Source: an uncultured Robinsoniella sp.
Lineage (GTDB): Bacteria; Bacillota; Clostridia; Lachnospirales; Lachnospiraceae
Length of the DNA: 64,000 nucleotides
Assembly: GCA_900540475.1 (NCBI GenBank)
Contig: UQGG01000019.1
Location: 62,001 to 126,000 of the forward strand
Direction: 5' to 3'
This document shows, piece after piece, positions 53,995 through 61,689 of the stretch (its first letter is position 1; each line of letters opens with the position of its first letter). Position numbers and translations under genes: made by a program. The notes beneath the pieces are model-generated. The model searched no databases. It worked only from the letters and a program-made list of their open reading frames with translations, and was not told the origin of the DNA.

Positions 53995-55356
53995 TTAATC
54001 CAAAGACGCCTGTGCTGCTTTTATCATGATTGCACATTCAACACGCTTGCGCTGCAGTTCACAGCCAATGTCATAGGCATCATTGATCTGCCCATGGAAT
54101 TTAAATGAATTTGCTGCGCATCCTCCGCTGCAGTAAAATCTTGCAAAGCATTTCCGGCACTTATCCTTTGCATATACATTGCAGCATTTAAACTCATCAC
54201 GCATGTCCGTCTTTGTTACTCCTTCATCCACATTGCCCATCAGAAATTCTTCTTCCCCTACAAACTGATGGCATGGATACAGATCCCCCCATGGAGTGAC
54301 TGCCAGATATTCCGTACCGGAACCACACCCCGACAATCTCTTGTACACACAGGGACCTCCTGTTAAATCTATCATAAAATGGAAGAAGTTAAACCCTTTA
54401 CCCTCTTTTTCACGTTTTACCATCTCTGCTGCCAGCTTGTCATACTCTTCACAGATCGCTGCAAGATCTTCTTCGCGGATTGCATACTCTTCTTCCGGAA
54501 GAGACACAACCGGTTCCACCGATATCTGCTCAAATCCAAGATCAGCCAGATGCAGAACATCTTTGGCAAAGTCCAGGTTGTTTCTGGTAAAGGTTCCTCT
54601 CACATAATATTTTTCCTGATTTCTACTGTTTGCAAATTTTTGGAATTTAGGAACGATTAAATCGTAACTGCCTTTTCCATTTCGGAAAGGTCTCATTAGA
54701 TCATTGACTTCCTCTCGTCCGTCAATGCTGAGCACCACATTTGCCATTTCTTTATTGGCAAATTCCATGACCTCATCATTTAGAAGAACGCCATTGGTTG
54801 TCAATGTAAAGCGGAAGTTCTTGCCATGGATCTTTTCCTGCTCTCTTCCGTATTTGACCAGATCTTTTACAACCTGCCAGTTCATCAGCGGTTCTCCGCC
54901 GAAGAAATCCACTTCCAGATTCTTTCTGGATCCGGAATTGGCAATCAAAAAATCAAGGGCTTTCTTACCAACTTCAAAACTCATAAGAGCCCGTCTTCCG
55001 TGGTATTCTCCCTCTTCTGCAAAACAATATTTACAGGCGAGGTTACAGTCATGTGCGATATGCAGGCAGAGTGCTTTTACAACGGTCTGCCTTTTCTTAA
55101 AATCAATAATTGCTTCTTCATAGATGTCTTCGGTAAAAAGTACACCCGCTTCTTTTAATTCCTCACACTCAGCAACCGCCTCCATAATTTCAGCGCTGCC
55201 GTATGTATCCTTTAACCGCTCTGCGATTTCTTCTGGATTTAGTCCTTCTTCTATAAAAGGAACCACGTCATAAACGATGTCATCCACTACATGGATGGCT
55301 CCACTGTTCACATCCAGTAAGATGTTATAGCCATTATTTTTATATTGATGGACCAC
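53995..55356 (-). CDS. SCIFF peptide thioether maturase (radical SAM/SPASM)
   Basis: About 453 residues. An N-terminal peptide-binding RRE-like region (~1-80, NGYNILLDVNSGAIHVVDDI), a radical SAM domain with CNLACKYC in IAHDCNLACKYCFAEEGEY, and a SPASM domain with CGSGTEYLAVTPWGDLYPCH and CRKCFARFYCSGGC. It installs a Cys-Thr thioether in the SCIFF peptide encoded just upstream. The frame opens at 55419; I place the start at the GTG at 55356, which follows AGGGGATATACA and gives MVHQYKNNGYN. Confidence 0.94.
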   Translation of the reverse strand: MVHQYKNNGYNILLDVNSGAIHVVDDIVYDVVPFIEEGLNPEEIAERLKDTYGSAEIMEAVAECEELKEAGVLFTEDIYEEAIIDFKKRQTVVKALCLHIAHDCNLACKYCFAEEGEYHGRRALMSFEVGKKALDFLIANSGSRKNLEVDFFGGEPLMNWQVVKDLVKYGREQEKIHGKNFRFTLTTNGVLLNDEVMEFANKEMANVVLSIDGREEVNDLMRPFRNGKGSYDLIVPKFQKFANSRNQEKYYVRGTFTRNNLDFAKDVLHLADLGFEQISVEPVVSLPEEEYAIREEDLAAICEEYDKLAAEMVKREKEGKGFNFFHFMIDLTGGPCVYKRLSGCGSGTEYLAVTPWGDLYPCHQFVGEEEFLMGNVDEGVTKTDMRDEFKCCNVYAKDKCRKCFARFYCSGGCAANSFKFHGQINDAYDIGCELQRKRVECAIMIKAAQASLD

Positions 55357-55440
55357 TGTATATCCCCTTTCAAATCCACTCCATGAAAAAAATACCCGGC
55401 AAATACCTGACGGGTTCAAGAGCAGTATTCATTTCGTATA

Positions 55441-55469
55441 ATAAGCAGCGACGCATGTTCGCTGCTTAT
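55441..55469 (-). promoter_or_regulatory. stem-loop between SCIFF peptide and maturase genes
   Basis: A perfect 11-bp stem (ATAAGCAGCGA / TCGCTGCTTAT) with a 7-base loop, 10 bp past the SCIFF stop. The T-tract after it is weak (TTATTATAC). It could partly terminate or protect the SCIFF mRNA so that peptide is made in excess over enzyme. Confidence 0.6.
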
Positions 55470-55478
55470 ATTGTTTTC

Positions 55479-55622
55479 TTATTTATTATTTTCGCAGCTC
55501 TGATTTCCAACCGTACAGGATGTCTTACATGCTGACTGGCAGGAAGTCTGACATTCTCCACAGCCACCTTTTTTCATTGTGTTCTGAAGTACCTGTGTAT
55601 TTAATGTTTTAATATGTTTCAT
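55479..55622 (-). CDS. SCIFF ribosomal natural-product precursor peptide
   Basis: 47 codons, ATG at 55622 with AAGGAGG upstream. The peptide begins MKHIKTLNTQVLQNTMKKGG and then has six cysteines (21, 24, 28, 32, 36, 43) in GCGECQTSCQSACKTSC followed by TVGNQSCENNK. This is the 'six cysteines in forty-five' family, present in nearly all Clostridia beside its radical SAM maturase. Thioether links form between Cys and Thr. The biological role of the mature peptide is unknown. Confidence 0.96.
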   Translation of the reverse strand: MKHIKTLNTQVLQNTMKKGGCGECQTSCQSACKTSCTVGNQSCENNK

Positions 55623-55765
55623 GGTCTTAGCCTCCTTATTTCATGAACTTTTGCTATTATAACATATATTTTTTTATTTTTAAAGTGTTTTTTTATACAC
55701 TTTTTTCACATTTGTGTGTTATAGTAGTCAAATAAACTACATACCAAAGAAAGGATTTATCATTT

Positions 55766-56923
55766 ATGAAGAAGAAATTCATTGTTTTTGCACTCACTTT
55801 GTGCATGACAGCATCTTTAGCCTTAAGCGGCTGCCAAAAAAAATACGTCACCCTGGGAGATTATAAGGGTCTGAAACTTGAAAAAGTTGTACCCGAAGTC
55901 ACGGACGATGAAGTACAAGGCGAGATCGACACTGCCCTGGAAGACAATGCAACTTCAACTGAAATCACCGACAGGGCTGCAAAAGAAGGGGATACCGTAA
56001 CCATGGACTTTGAAGGGAAAATAAACGGCACTCCATTTGAAGGCGGAACTGCAGAAGCTTATGACCTGGAACTGGGAAGCGGCGAATTTATCGAAGGCTT
56101 TGAGGAACAATTAATCGGGGTCAAAAAAGATGACAAGAAAGATGTCACAGTTACTTTCCCGGAAGACTACGGCGATGACACTTTAAACGGTAAAGAAGCA
56201 GTGTTTTCTGTTACGGTAAAAGCCATCAAACAGATCACTCCTGCTACCTATAATGATGAGTTTGTCAGCAGTATTTCCGATTATAAAAATACCGCCGATT
56301 ACGAAGAGAACCTGAAAAACGAACTTCTTGCAAGCAAAGAAGAGGATTCCGAATACACATTAAAAGATGATGCCATCAATGCAGTAATTGAAGGTTCAAC
56401 ATTTAACGGCTATCCGGAAGAATTATATGAAAAATGTAAAAAGCAGGTTGATGAAAGCAATGCCTACTACGCAGAACTGTTTGGGGTTACCATTGAAGAT
56501 CTGGCAGGCAGCGAAGAAGATATCAAGCAGACTGTAATCAGTACGGTAAATGAACAGCTGGCGCTTGAAGCGATTGCTGAAAAAGAAAAAATCAGTGTTA
56601 CCGATGAAGAATACAAATCTTATGTAAATGATAATCTTGAATATTACGAAGTATCCTCTGTAGAAGAATTCGAACAAAATAACGACAAAGACAGTGTTAT
56701 GAGCGAACTTCTAAAAGATAAAGTATGCCAGTTCCTGGTTGACAATGCGCAGGTTACAGAGGTAACGGAAGATGAAAAATATAGCGAAGACGGTGAAGGG
56801 GATGAATTCGGAGATGAAACAGAGCCTCCAATGGATGATGCTGAAACCGATGATGCCGGAGCTGATGATTCCGAAGCTGATGATTCCGAAGCCCCACAGA
56901 GCGAGTCAGATACAGCAGCTTAG
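55766..56923 (+). CDS. trigger-factor-like FKBP peptidyl-prolyl isomerase lipoprotein
   Basis: 385 residues. A lipoprotein signal (LALSGC, Cys23) sends it outside the membrane. An FKBP-type domain follows (~70-150, EGDTVTMDFEGKINGTPFEG, GSGEFIEGFEEQLIG), then a trigger-factor C-terminal-like helical domain (~165-330). The last ~45 residues are a highly acidic low-complexity tail (repeats of DDAxADDSEADDSE). Cytoplasmic trigger factor has a ribosome-binding N-domain; here the lipobox replaces it, pointing to folding of exported proteins. AAAGAAAGGATTTATC precedes the ATG. Confidence 0.9.
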   Translation: MKKKFIVFALTLCMTASLALSGCQKKYVTLGDYKGLKLEKVVPEVTDDEVQGEIDTALEDNATSTEITDRAAKEGDTVTMDFEGKINGTPFEGGTAEAYDLELGSGEFIEGFEEQLIGVKKDDKKDVTVTFPEDYGDDTLNGKEAVFSVTVKAIKQITPATYNDEFVSSISDYKNTADYEENLKNELLASKEEDSEYTLKDDAINAVIEGSTFNGYPEELYEKCKKQVDESNAYYAELFGVTIEDLAGSEEDIKQTVISTVNEQLALEAIAEKEKISVTDEEYKSYVNDNLEYYEVSSVEEFEQNNDKDSVMSELLKDKVCQFLVDNAQVTEVTEDEKYSEDGEGDEFGDETEPPMDDAETDDAGADDSEADDSEAPQSESDTAA

Positions 56924-56967
56924 ATTCACCTTTAGTATCAGCTGTTCCATCGAATGTATTTATAAAA

Positions 56968-57012
56968 AGAAGCGGATAGTCGTATCATTGTGACTGTCCG
57001 CTTTTCCTTTTC
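56968..57012 (+). terminator. terminator of the trigger-factor-like lipoprotein gene
   Basis: AAGCGGATAGTC / GACTGTCCGCTT arms, then TTCCTTTTC. Confidence 0.8.
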
Positions 57013-57071
57013 ATATTCCAGGATAATGCCTATCTGAGTAACTTGGTTCTTAATAGCACACCACGCCTATT

Positions 57072-58034
57072 TCACATGAAAACTGCCTTCTGGTCAGCCA
57101 GCAGCATTTCATGCTCTTCACGGCTTCTGCTGATGAACTCATAGGTCAGAAACAGGGGATTAATTCGTTCCACGAGCCCAGGAACCTGAGGGTCTGTAAA
57201 TGGCTGGTGCAGATCTATCTGAAAAATATAAGTAAAGATCTGGGACCAGCGGTCATAATAACGATCCTTCCAGACTATTTCTGTTTTCTGTATCTCTTTT
57301 ACAGCTTCCCCTGTCAGGGATTGGTTCAGATGAATGCCTTTGATCCAGCTGCACAGCTCTCCATGCTCCTCCAGCTGTTTTTGTATATAAGCGATTCCAT
57401 CACTTTGATGCCGGATATCCAAATTTGTATGAAGCAGATGTCCCGTATCCAGCATGATTCCTTTTTTCTCATAGTGAATGCCATCCATCAGCTTCTGTGT
57501 CATCTGGGGATTGGTAAATGTAAATCCTGGCCACCAGAGATTTTCCATCAGGAAATAAAAAGTATACTTTTTATCATCCAGAAGTGCATTCACGATCTGG
57601 CAAACCGCCTCAATAACTTCTTCATCCGTATATGCAAACTGATATGTAAGAGACTCCTTTATCTTAACCTCACTCACATGAAATACTACATATTCTGCAT
57701 TGACGCTCTGGGCAAAATCCAGATTCTTTTGAAATTTACGCAGAAGTGCCTCTTTGGTTCTTCCTCCAAATACTTCTTCTACGGTATCCATGCTGTCATA
57801 TTCCCTGATCAGTGCCTCTTCATTTTCTGTCCATAAATCCATCCAGGCATTAAATGAGATCAGATGAACCCCGATTACCTGACCAGCCGGGATCCTGCAG
57901 GTATCATCCAGTCCGATATTCATATACTCATATCCATCGCATCCAAATTTTTGGCAGAATGCCTGTAAATCCTGGTCACCGTGAAAACGTTCCAGATCAT
58001 CAGGGCTGTCTGTCAGATTAATCATTCGTTTCAT
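57072..58034 (-). CDS. sugar phosphate isomerase/epimerase-like TIM-barrel protein
   Basis: 320 residues of the AP_endonuc_2/xylose-isomerase-like TIM-barrel superfamily. Visible metal-site-type segments: FHVSEVKIKESL (His), FYFLMENLWWPGFTF (Glu), GIMLDTGHLLHTNL (Asp, His) and WIKGIHLNQSLTG (His). Family members act on sugar phosphates, inositols or related compounds, and the specific substrate cannot be read. It is a single gene between two opposite-strand genes. Confidence 0.82.
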   Translation of the reverse strand: MKRMINLTDSPDDLERFHGDQDLQAFCQKFGCDGYEYMNIGLDDTCRIPAGQVIGVHLISFNAWMDLWTENEEALIREYDSMDTVEEVFGGRTKEALLRKFQKNLDFAQSVNAEYVVFHVSEVKIKESLTYQFAYTDEEVIEAVCQIVNALLDDKKYTFYFLMENLWWPGFTFTNPQMTQKLMDGIHYEKKGIMLDTGHLLHTNLDIRHQSDGIAYIQKQLEEHGELCSWIKGIHLNQSLTGEAVKEIQKTEIVWKDRYYDRWSQIFTYIFQIDLHQPFTDPQVPGLVERINPLFLTYEFISRSREEHEMLLADQKAVFM

Positions 58035-58080
58035 TTTATTTACCTCTTTTTCTGTTTCTTATCCATTTTCAGCCGCTCCC

Positions 58081-58109
58081 TTGCAAACCATGACAAAATA
58101 AGCTATAAT
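58081..58109 (+). promoter_or_regulatory. promoter of the TraX-like gene
   Basis: TTGCAA (58081-58086), 17 bp, TATAAT (58104-58109), 32 bp before the ATG. Confidence 0.7.
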
Positions 58110-58141
58110 TCTTAAAACTACAGATAGCAAAGGATGATATT

Positions 58142-58858
58142 ATGAAGCTGAACAAACCATTTTCGATTACGGGTTATACATTAAAAATGATCGCTATTAT
58201 CACGATGCTCATAGACCACATTGGCGCATTTACACTGGGGGAAGGATTATTGTATCAGGATTATATTCAGTCCGATCCCGTCCTTTTTGAGAATTTGAAA
58301 ATCCTCTATGAGGTAATGCGCCAAATCGGCCGTCTGGCATTTCCTATCTTCTGCTTTCTGTTAGTAGAAGGATTTATCCATACAAAAAATGTGCAAAAAT
58401 ATGCTCTTAGGCTGCTTCTTTTTGCATTTATCTCAGAAATTCCTTTTGATCTGGCTTTAGGAGGAACTTTCTTTGATTTCAACCAGCAGAATATCTTCTT
58501 TACACTTTTTATCGGGTTGGTTGTCATGATAATCGCTTCCCGCTTTGAAGGTAGGGTTATCTTTCAGCTGATCACCTTTATTGTCGGAATGCTCGCCGGC
58601 TACCTGCTAAATGTAGACTATAGTTTTATGGGCATTTTCTTATTGGAAATCCTGTATTTCTTCCGCTTTAACAGGAAAAACCAGGTTTCCAGCGGAGCAA
58701 TTTCCGTTTTGTGGGAACCTGCAGCTGTCCTGGGCTTTATTCCCATCTGGTTCTATAACGGAGAGCGGGGGCGTTCCATGAAATATTTTTTCTACTGGTT
58801 TTATCCGGTACACATCTTAATTCTTGCAGTCATTAATATGATTTTCTTTCCAAGATAA
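58142..58858 (+). CDS. TraX-like membrane protein
   Basis: A 238-residue polytopic membrane protein with the TraX family pattern: SITGYTLKMIAIITMLIDHIG, RQIGRLAFPIFCFLLVEGF, ALRLLLFAFISEIPFDLALG and the C-terminal MKYFFYWFYPVHILIL. About seven hydrophobic segments. TraX acetylates F-pilin in E. coli, but chromosomal Firmicutes homologues have no pilus context and an unknown role. GGATGATATT precedes the ATG. Confidence 0.9.
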   Translation: MKLNKPFSITGYTLKMIAIITMLIDHIGAFTLGEGLLYQDYIQSDPVLFENLKILYEVMRQIGRLAFPIFCFLLVEGFIHTKNVQKYALRLLLFAFISEIPFDLALGGTFFDFNQQNIFFTLFIGLVVMIIASRFEGRVIFQLITFIVGMLAGYLLNVDYSFMGIFLLEILYFFRFNRKNQVSSGAISVLWEPAAVLGFIPIWFYNGERGRSMKYFFYWFYPVHILILAVINMIFFPR

Positions 58859-58860
58859 TA

Positions 58861-58894
58861 ATTTAAGACACGCTGCTGCGTGTCTTAAATTTTC
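58861..58894 (+). terminator. terminator of the TraX-like gene
   Basis: ATTTAAGACACG / CGTGTCTTAAAT, perfect 12-bp stem with a 6-base loop, followed by TTTCG. Also readable from the opposite strand. Confidence 0.7.
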
Positions 58895-58934
58895 GTTACC
58901 AAATTACTCGTAAGTGGCTTTTAAATTGTACTTT

Positions 58935-59198
58935 CTAACCTTCTACAATCAGATAACGTCCATCCGGAAGATGAAACACTTCTGACGCCTCTTCCAGTTC
59001 ATCCCCCGACATATCTGAAGTATCCATTCCGGCTTCTTCAAAATAATCTCTGACCTCTTCCAGGGTATTAACCGTCACCGCCATTACATCATCCAGAAAT
59101 TCGTCTGCTTCTTCCAATGTTTCCGCAACTTTCTCATCAAATAATTGTAACTGTTTTTCCAAAAATGCCTTCAGGCACGCATCATCGTATTTATACAT
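58935..59198 (-). CDS. nested in-frame gene candidate within the HAD gene
   Basis: Within the HAD reading frame, the ATG at 59198 has AAAGGGAGG 7 nt upstream, better than many true sites here. It would give an 87-residue protein, MYKYDDACLKAFLEKQLQLF through LPDGRYLIVEG, acidic and with no signal or membrane segment. The HAD domain is complete before this point (ending about LKVLKTLLDSKGGIQ). Either a stop codon between two genes was lost, making a fusion, or both the long and the short product are made. Confidence 0.55.
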   Translation of the reverse strand: MYKYDDACLKAFLEKQLQLFDEKVAETLEEADEFLDDVMAVTVNTLEEVRDYFEEAGMDTSDMSGDELEEASEVFHLPDGRYLIVEG

Positions 59199-60002
59199 CT
59201 GTATTCCTCCCTTTGAATCCAATAATGTTTTCAGAACTTTTAAAACACCGTCATTTACGTTTTCATCAGCAATGTGTTTTGCTGCTTCCAGCACTTTCGG
59301 CTGGGCATTGGCAACTGCATAGCTCTCTTCTGCACTGGCAATCATTCCCAGATCATTATTATTGTCACCAAATACCATGGTTTCTTCTCTGGAAATACGA
59401 AGCGTCTGCTGGATGGTCTGCAATGCTTTCCCTTTATCTGCATCAAAATCCATAAAATCAATCCAGGGCTCTCCGGCAATCGTCACATGGAACCTGTCTT
59501 TCCACTGTGCAATTACTCCCTCAGCAATATCCTGAACACCGGTACTTTTATATATGGAAATTTTGATAATTTCAATCTCTTCTTTCAGCACATCCTGGAC
59601 CAGGCGCATATCATTATGGTATCCCTCTGTCAGCAACTTTAAAAAGTCTGCATCATCATCTTCGATATACATAGGACCTCTGGTGGAGGCTGTCAGATAA
59701 CACCCCGGCTGTGTGCGGATAAAGCGGATCAGTTCTTCTGCGTCTTGGCGGTTCAGTACGGTAGATGACATTTCATAGCCTCTGCAGACCACATTCGAGC
59801 CGTTTTCCGATACAAAAATCATCTCATTTTCAATTGGTGCAAACAATCTTCGGATACTTGCATACTGCCTGCCGCTGGCAGCTGCAAACAGAGTACCCTG
59901 GTCTTTTAATTTCAGGATTACATCAAAAATTTCTTCATTTATTTTATCGCTTCCTTCTACCAGCAGTGTACCATCAATATCTGAAGCAACCAGTTTAATC
60001 AT
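58935..60002 (-). CDS. Cof-type HAD-IIB phosphatase with a C-terminal 87-residue module
   Basis: 355 residues. HAD-IIB phosphatase domain (~1-265): MIKLVASDIDGTLLVEG with the nucleophile Asp8, LFAAASGRQY, FMDFDADKGKALQ and VFGDNNNDLGMI. The remaining part (MYKYDDACLKAFLEKQLQLF ... FHLPDGRYLIVEG) is not part of a Cof hydrolase. Its first Met has its own ribosome binding site (see 58935-59198). The start at 60002 follows GGGAGGAGAACG and overlaps the upstream HAD gene by 4 bp (ATGA). The frame opens at 60023. It is third of three tandem HAD genes. Confidence 0.88.
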   Translation of the reverse strand: MIKLVASDIDGTLLVEGSDKINEEIFDVILKLKDQGTLFAAASGRQYASIRRLFAPIENEMIFVSENGSNVVCRGYEMSSTVLNRQDAEELIRFIRTQPGCYLTASTRGPMYIEDDDADFLKLLTEGYHNDMRLVQDVLKEEIEIIKISIYKSTGVQDIAEGVIAQWKDRFHVTIAGEPWIDFMDFDADKGKALQTIQQTLRISREETMVFGDNNNDLGMIASAEESYAVANAQPKVLEAAKHIADENVNDGVLKVLKTLLDSKGGIQMYKYDDACLKAFLEKQLQLFDEKVAETLEEADEFLDDVMAVTVNTLEEVRDYFEEAGMDTSDMSGDELEEASEVFHLPDGRYLIVEG

Positions 60003-60847
60003 CGTTCTCCTCCCATACAGCATTTCCTGTGGCTCAAATCCGTTTTGTTTCCATGTTGGATGTTATCATATTTTCCTTCCAGTACTTCTTCCAGGGTTTT
60101 CTCTACCAGATCTGTATGAAAATTACAGATATCCAAAATCCCCGGCTGGGCATTGTCCATTGCAAAACTATAGGAAACATTTTGAAGCATTTCCACATCA
60201 TTATAATGATCGCCGAATGCCATCGTCTCCTGTGGCGTTACCTGAAGTTCCCGGAAAAGATCCTGCATTGCAGTCCCTTTATTAACTCCTTTTGGAACGG
60301 TATCCAGCCAGAGATTGCCCGAAGTTACAACTGTAACTTTCTCTCCAAAACGTTCATTCCAATAATCCTCTGAATTATTAATCCCGTTCTTTTCATAAAC
60401 AGATATTTTAAGATAGGGTTCTTCCACCTTTAAAATATCATCTACAACCGTTACAGTATTTTTAACCACGTCACGGATATGAAGCATATACGCCTCATCC
60501 TTAGGTTCTATATAACAGGTATTTACACCTGAGAGCAATGCTTCGCAGCCTTCCCGCTCCATCATGGCCTTTAGTATTTCCTGACCTGTATTCCTGGGAA
60601 TGATGTGCTTTGCCAAAATTTTATCCTGATATACAACAAGGGAACCATTTTCACATATAAACGCAATCTCATCACTGACCGGAGCAAACAGCCTCTTCAG
60701 ATTAGGATACTGTCTGCCGCTTGCCGCCACAAAGATACGCCCCTGTTTTGTCAGTTCATGAATCAGTTGGACAGTTCCCGGCTTTAAATCCTGAGCACCA
60801 TTTTGTAATAAAGTTCCGTCTAAATCACTTGCTATTAGCTTGATCAT
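59999..60847 (-). CDS. Cof-type HAD-IIB phosphatase
   Basis: 282 residues with MIKLIASDLDGTLLQNG (nucleophile Asp8), IFVAASGRQYPNLKRLF, DTVPKGVNKGTAMQDL and AFGDHYNDVEMLQNV. It is close in sequence to the next HAD, suggesting a tandem duplication. Both its ends overlap its neighbours by 4 bp, so the three HAD genes are translationally coupled. Cof-type enzymes hydrolyse sugar phosphates and related phosphoesters; the substrate is unknown. Confidence 0.92.
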   Translation of the reverse strand: MIKLIASDLDGTLLQNGAQDLKPGTVQLIHELTKQGRIFVAASGRQYPNLKRLFAPVSDEIAFICENGSLVVYQDKILAKHIIPRNTGQEILKAMMEREGCEALLSGVNTCYIEPKDEAYMLHIRDVVKNTVTVVDDILKVEEPYLKISVYEKNGINNSEDYWNERFGEKVTVVTSGNLWLDTVPKGVNKGTAMQDLFRELQVTPQETMAFGDHYNDVEMLQNVSYSFAMDNAQPGILDICNFHTDLVEKTLEEVLEGKYDNIQHGNKTDLSHRKCCMGGER

Positions 60848-61539
60848 TTTGACCTCCTCGTATCCTGGGCAGGTTTGAGAAATTCCTTTTCCAGCATAGC
60901 TGATATTTCCAAAGGAGTATTTACGATTCTTTTGGCGTGGTTTTCTTCTAACTCTTCTCTGTCACGAAATCCCCACAAAACGCCCACTGTATTCATTCCT
61001 GCTGCATTTCCTGTCTGCATATCGGTATTCGTATCGCCTATATATAAGCATTCGTCACAGGGAACCTGAAAATATGATGCAATCTTCATTGCTCCGTCCG
61101 GAGCCGGCTTTCTGGGAATTCCTTCCTGCTGTCCCTGAATGTAATCAAAATACCCTTTTCCAAAAAGTGATTCCACTACATCTATCGCCTGTTCGTGAGG
61201 CTTATTTGAAAAAACGCTGATTTTAATCTGGTTGGCTTTTAACCACTTCAATAATTCTGTAATCCCCGGAAACGGTTTCACATGATACATACAATCCTTT
61301 GCAAAATAAGCCCCGTACAGACTGCTCAGTTCATCAAAACGCTGACATTCCAAGTCTCCATTTTCCCTCAGACACCTTCTTACCAGTTCTGCTGACCCAT
61401 CTCCCGCAAAATACCGGTAACGGTCAGTCGGAAAAGCGGACAGCCCCATGGCTTCAAGCGCCCGGTTTCCACAATAGGCCAACGATTCTACTGTGTCTGC
61501 CAGTGTTCCATCCAAGTCAAAGATACATACTTTAATCAT
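60844..61539 (-). CDS. HAD phosphatase (phosphoglycolate phosphatase-like)
   Basis: 231 residues with MIKVCIFDLDGTLADTVESL, the KISVFSNKPHEQAIDVVE segment, RKPAPDGAMKIASYF and CLYIGDTNTDMQTGNAAGM. It is a HAD-IA enzyme with an alpha-helical cap, unlike the two Cof-type neighbours. The frame opens at 61650, but GAGGAGACATT precedes the ATG at 61539 and the family starts there. First gene of the three-HAD operon. A phosphoglycolate or other small phosphate ester role is a family-level guess. Confidence 0.92.
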   Translation of the reverse strand: MIKVCIFDLDGTLADTVESLAYCGNRALEAMGLSAFPTDRYRYFAGDGSAELVRRCLRENGDLECQRFDELSSLYGAYFAKDCMYHVKPFPGITELLKWLKANQIKISVFSNKPHEQAIDVVESLFGKGYFDYIQGQQEGIPRKPAPDGAMKIASYFQVPCDECLYIGDTNTDMQTGNAAGMNTVGVLWGFRDREELEENHAKRIVNTPLEISAMLEKEFLKPAQDTRRSK

Positions 61540-61600
61540 AATGTCTCCTCTTTCTTTGTTCTGGTGAATATTGTCATTTCTACAAAAGCTAGAATAGCAC

Positions 61601-61632
61601 GAAAAATTCCCCGAGTCAATGACCCGGGGGAT
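61601..61632 (-). terminator. terminator of the xylulokinase gene
   Basis: On the minus strand CCCCCGGGTC, ATT, GACTCGGGG, then AATTTTTCG; 60 bp past the stop. Confidence 0.8.
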
Positions 61633-61689
61633 CTTACTGTGCCAGGGCATGTTTGGAAATTGCTTTCTGGCAGCTGTGCGTTCCAGGAT

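Noticed and set aside
57111..57836. 241-codon frame antisense to the isomerase-like gene
   Set aside because: Long but antisense to a clear TIM-barrel gene; composition typical of a shadow frame (Ile, Phe, Leu and Cys-rich).
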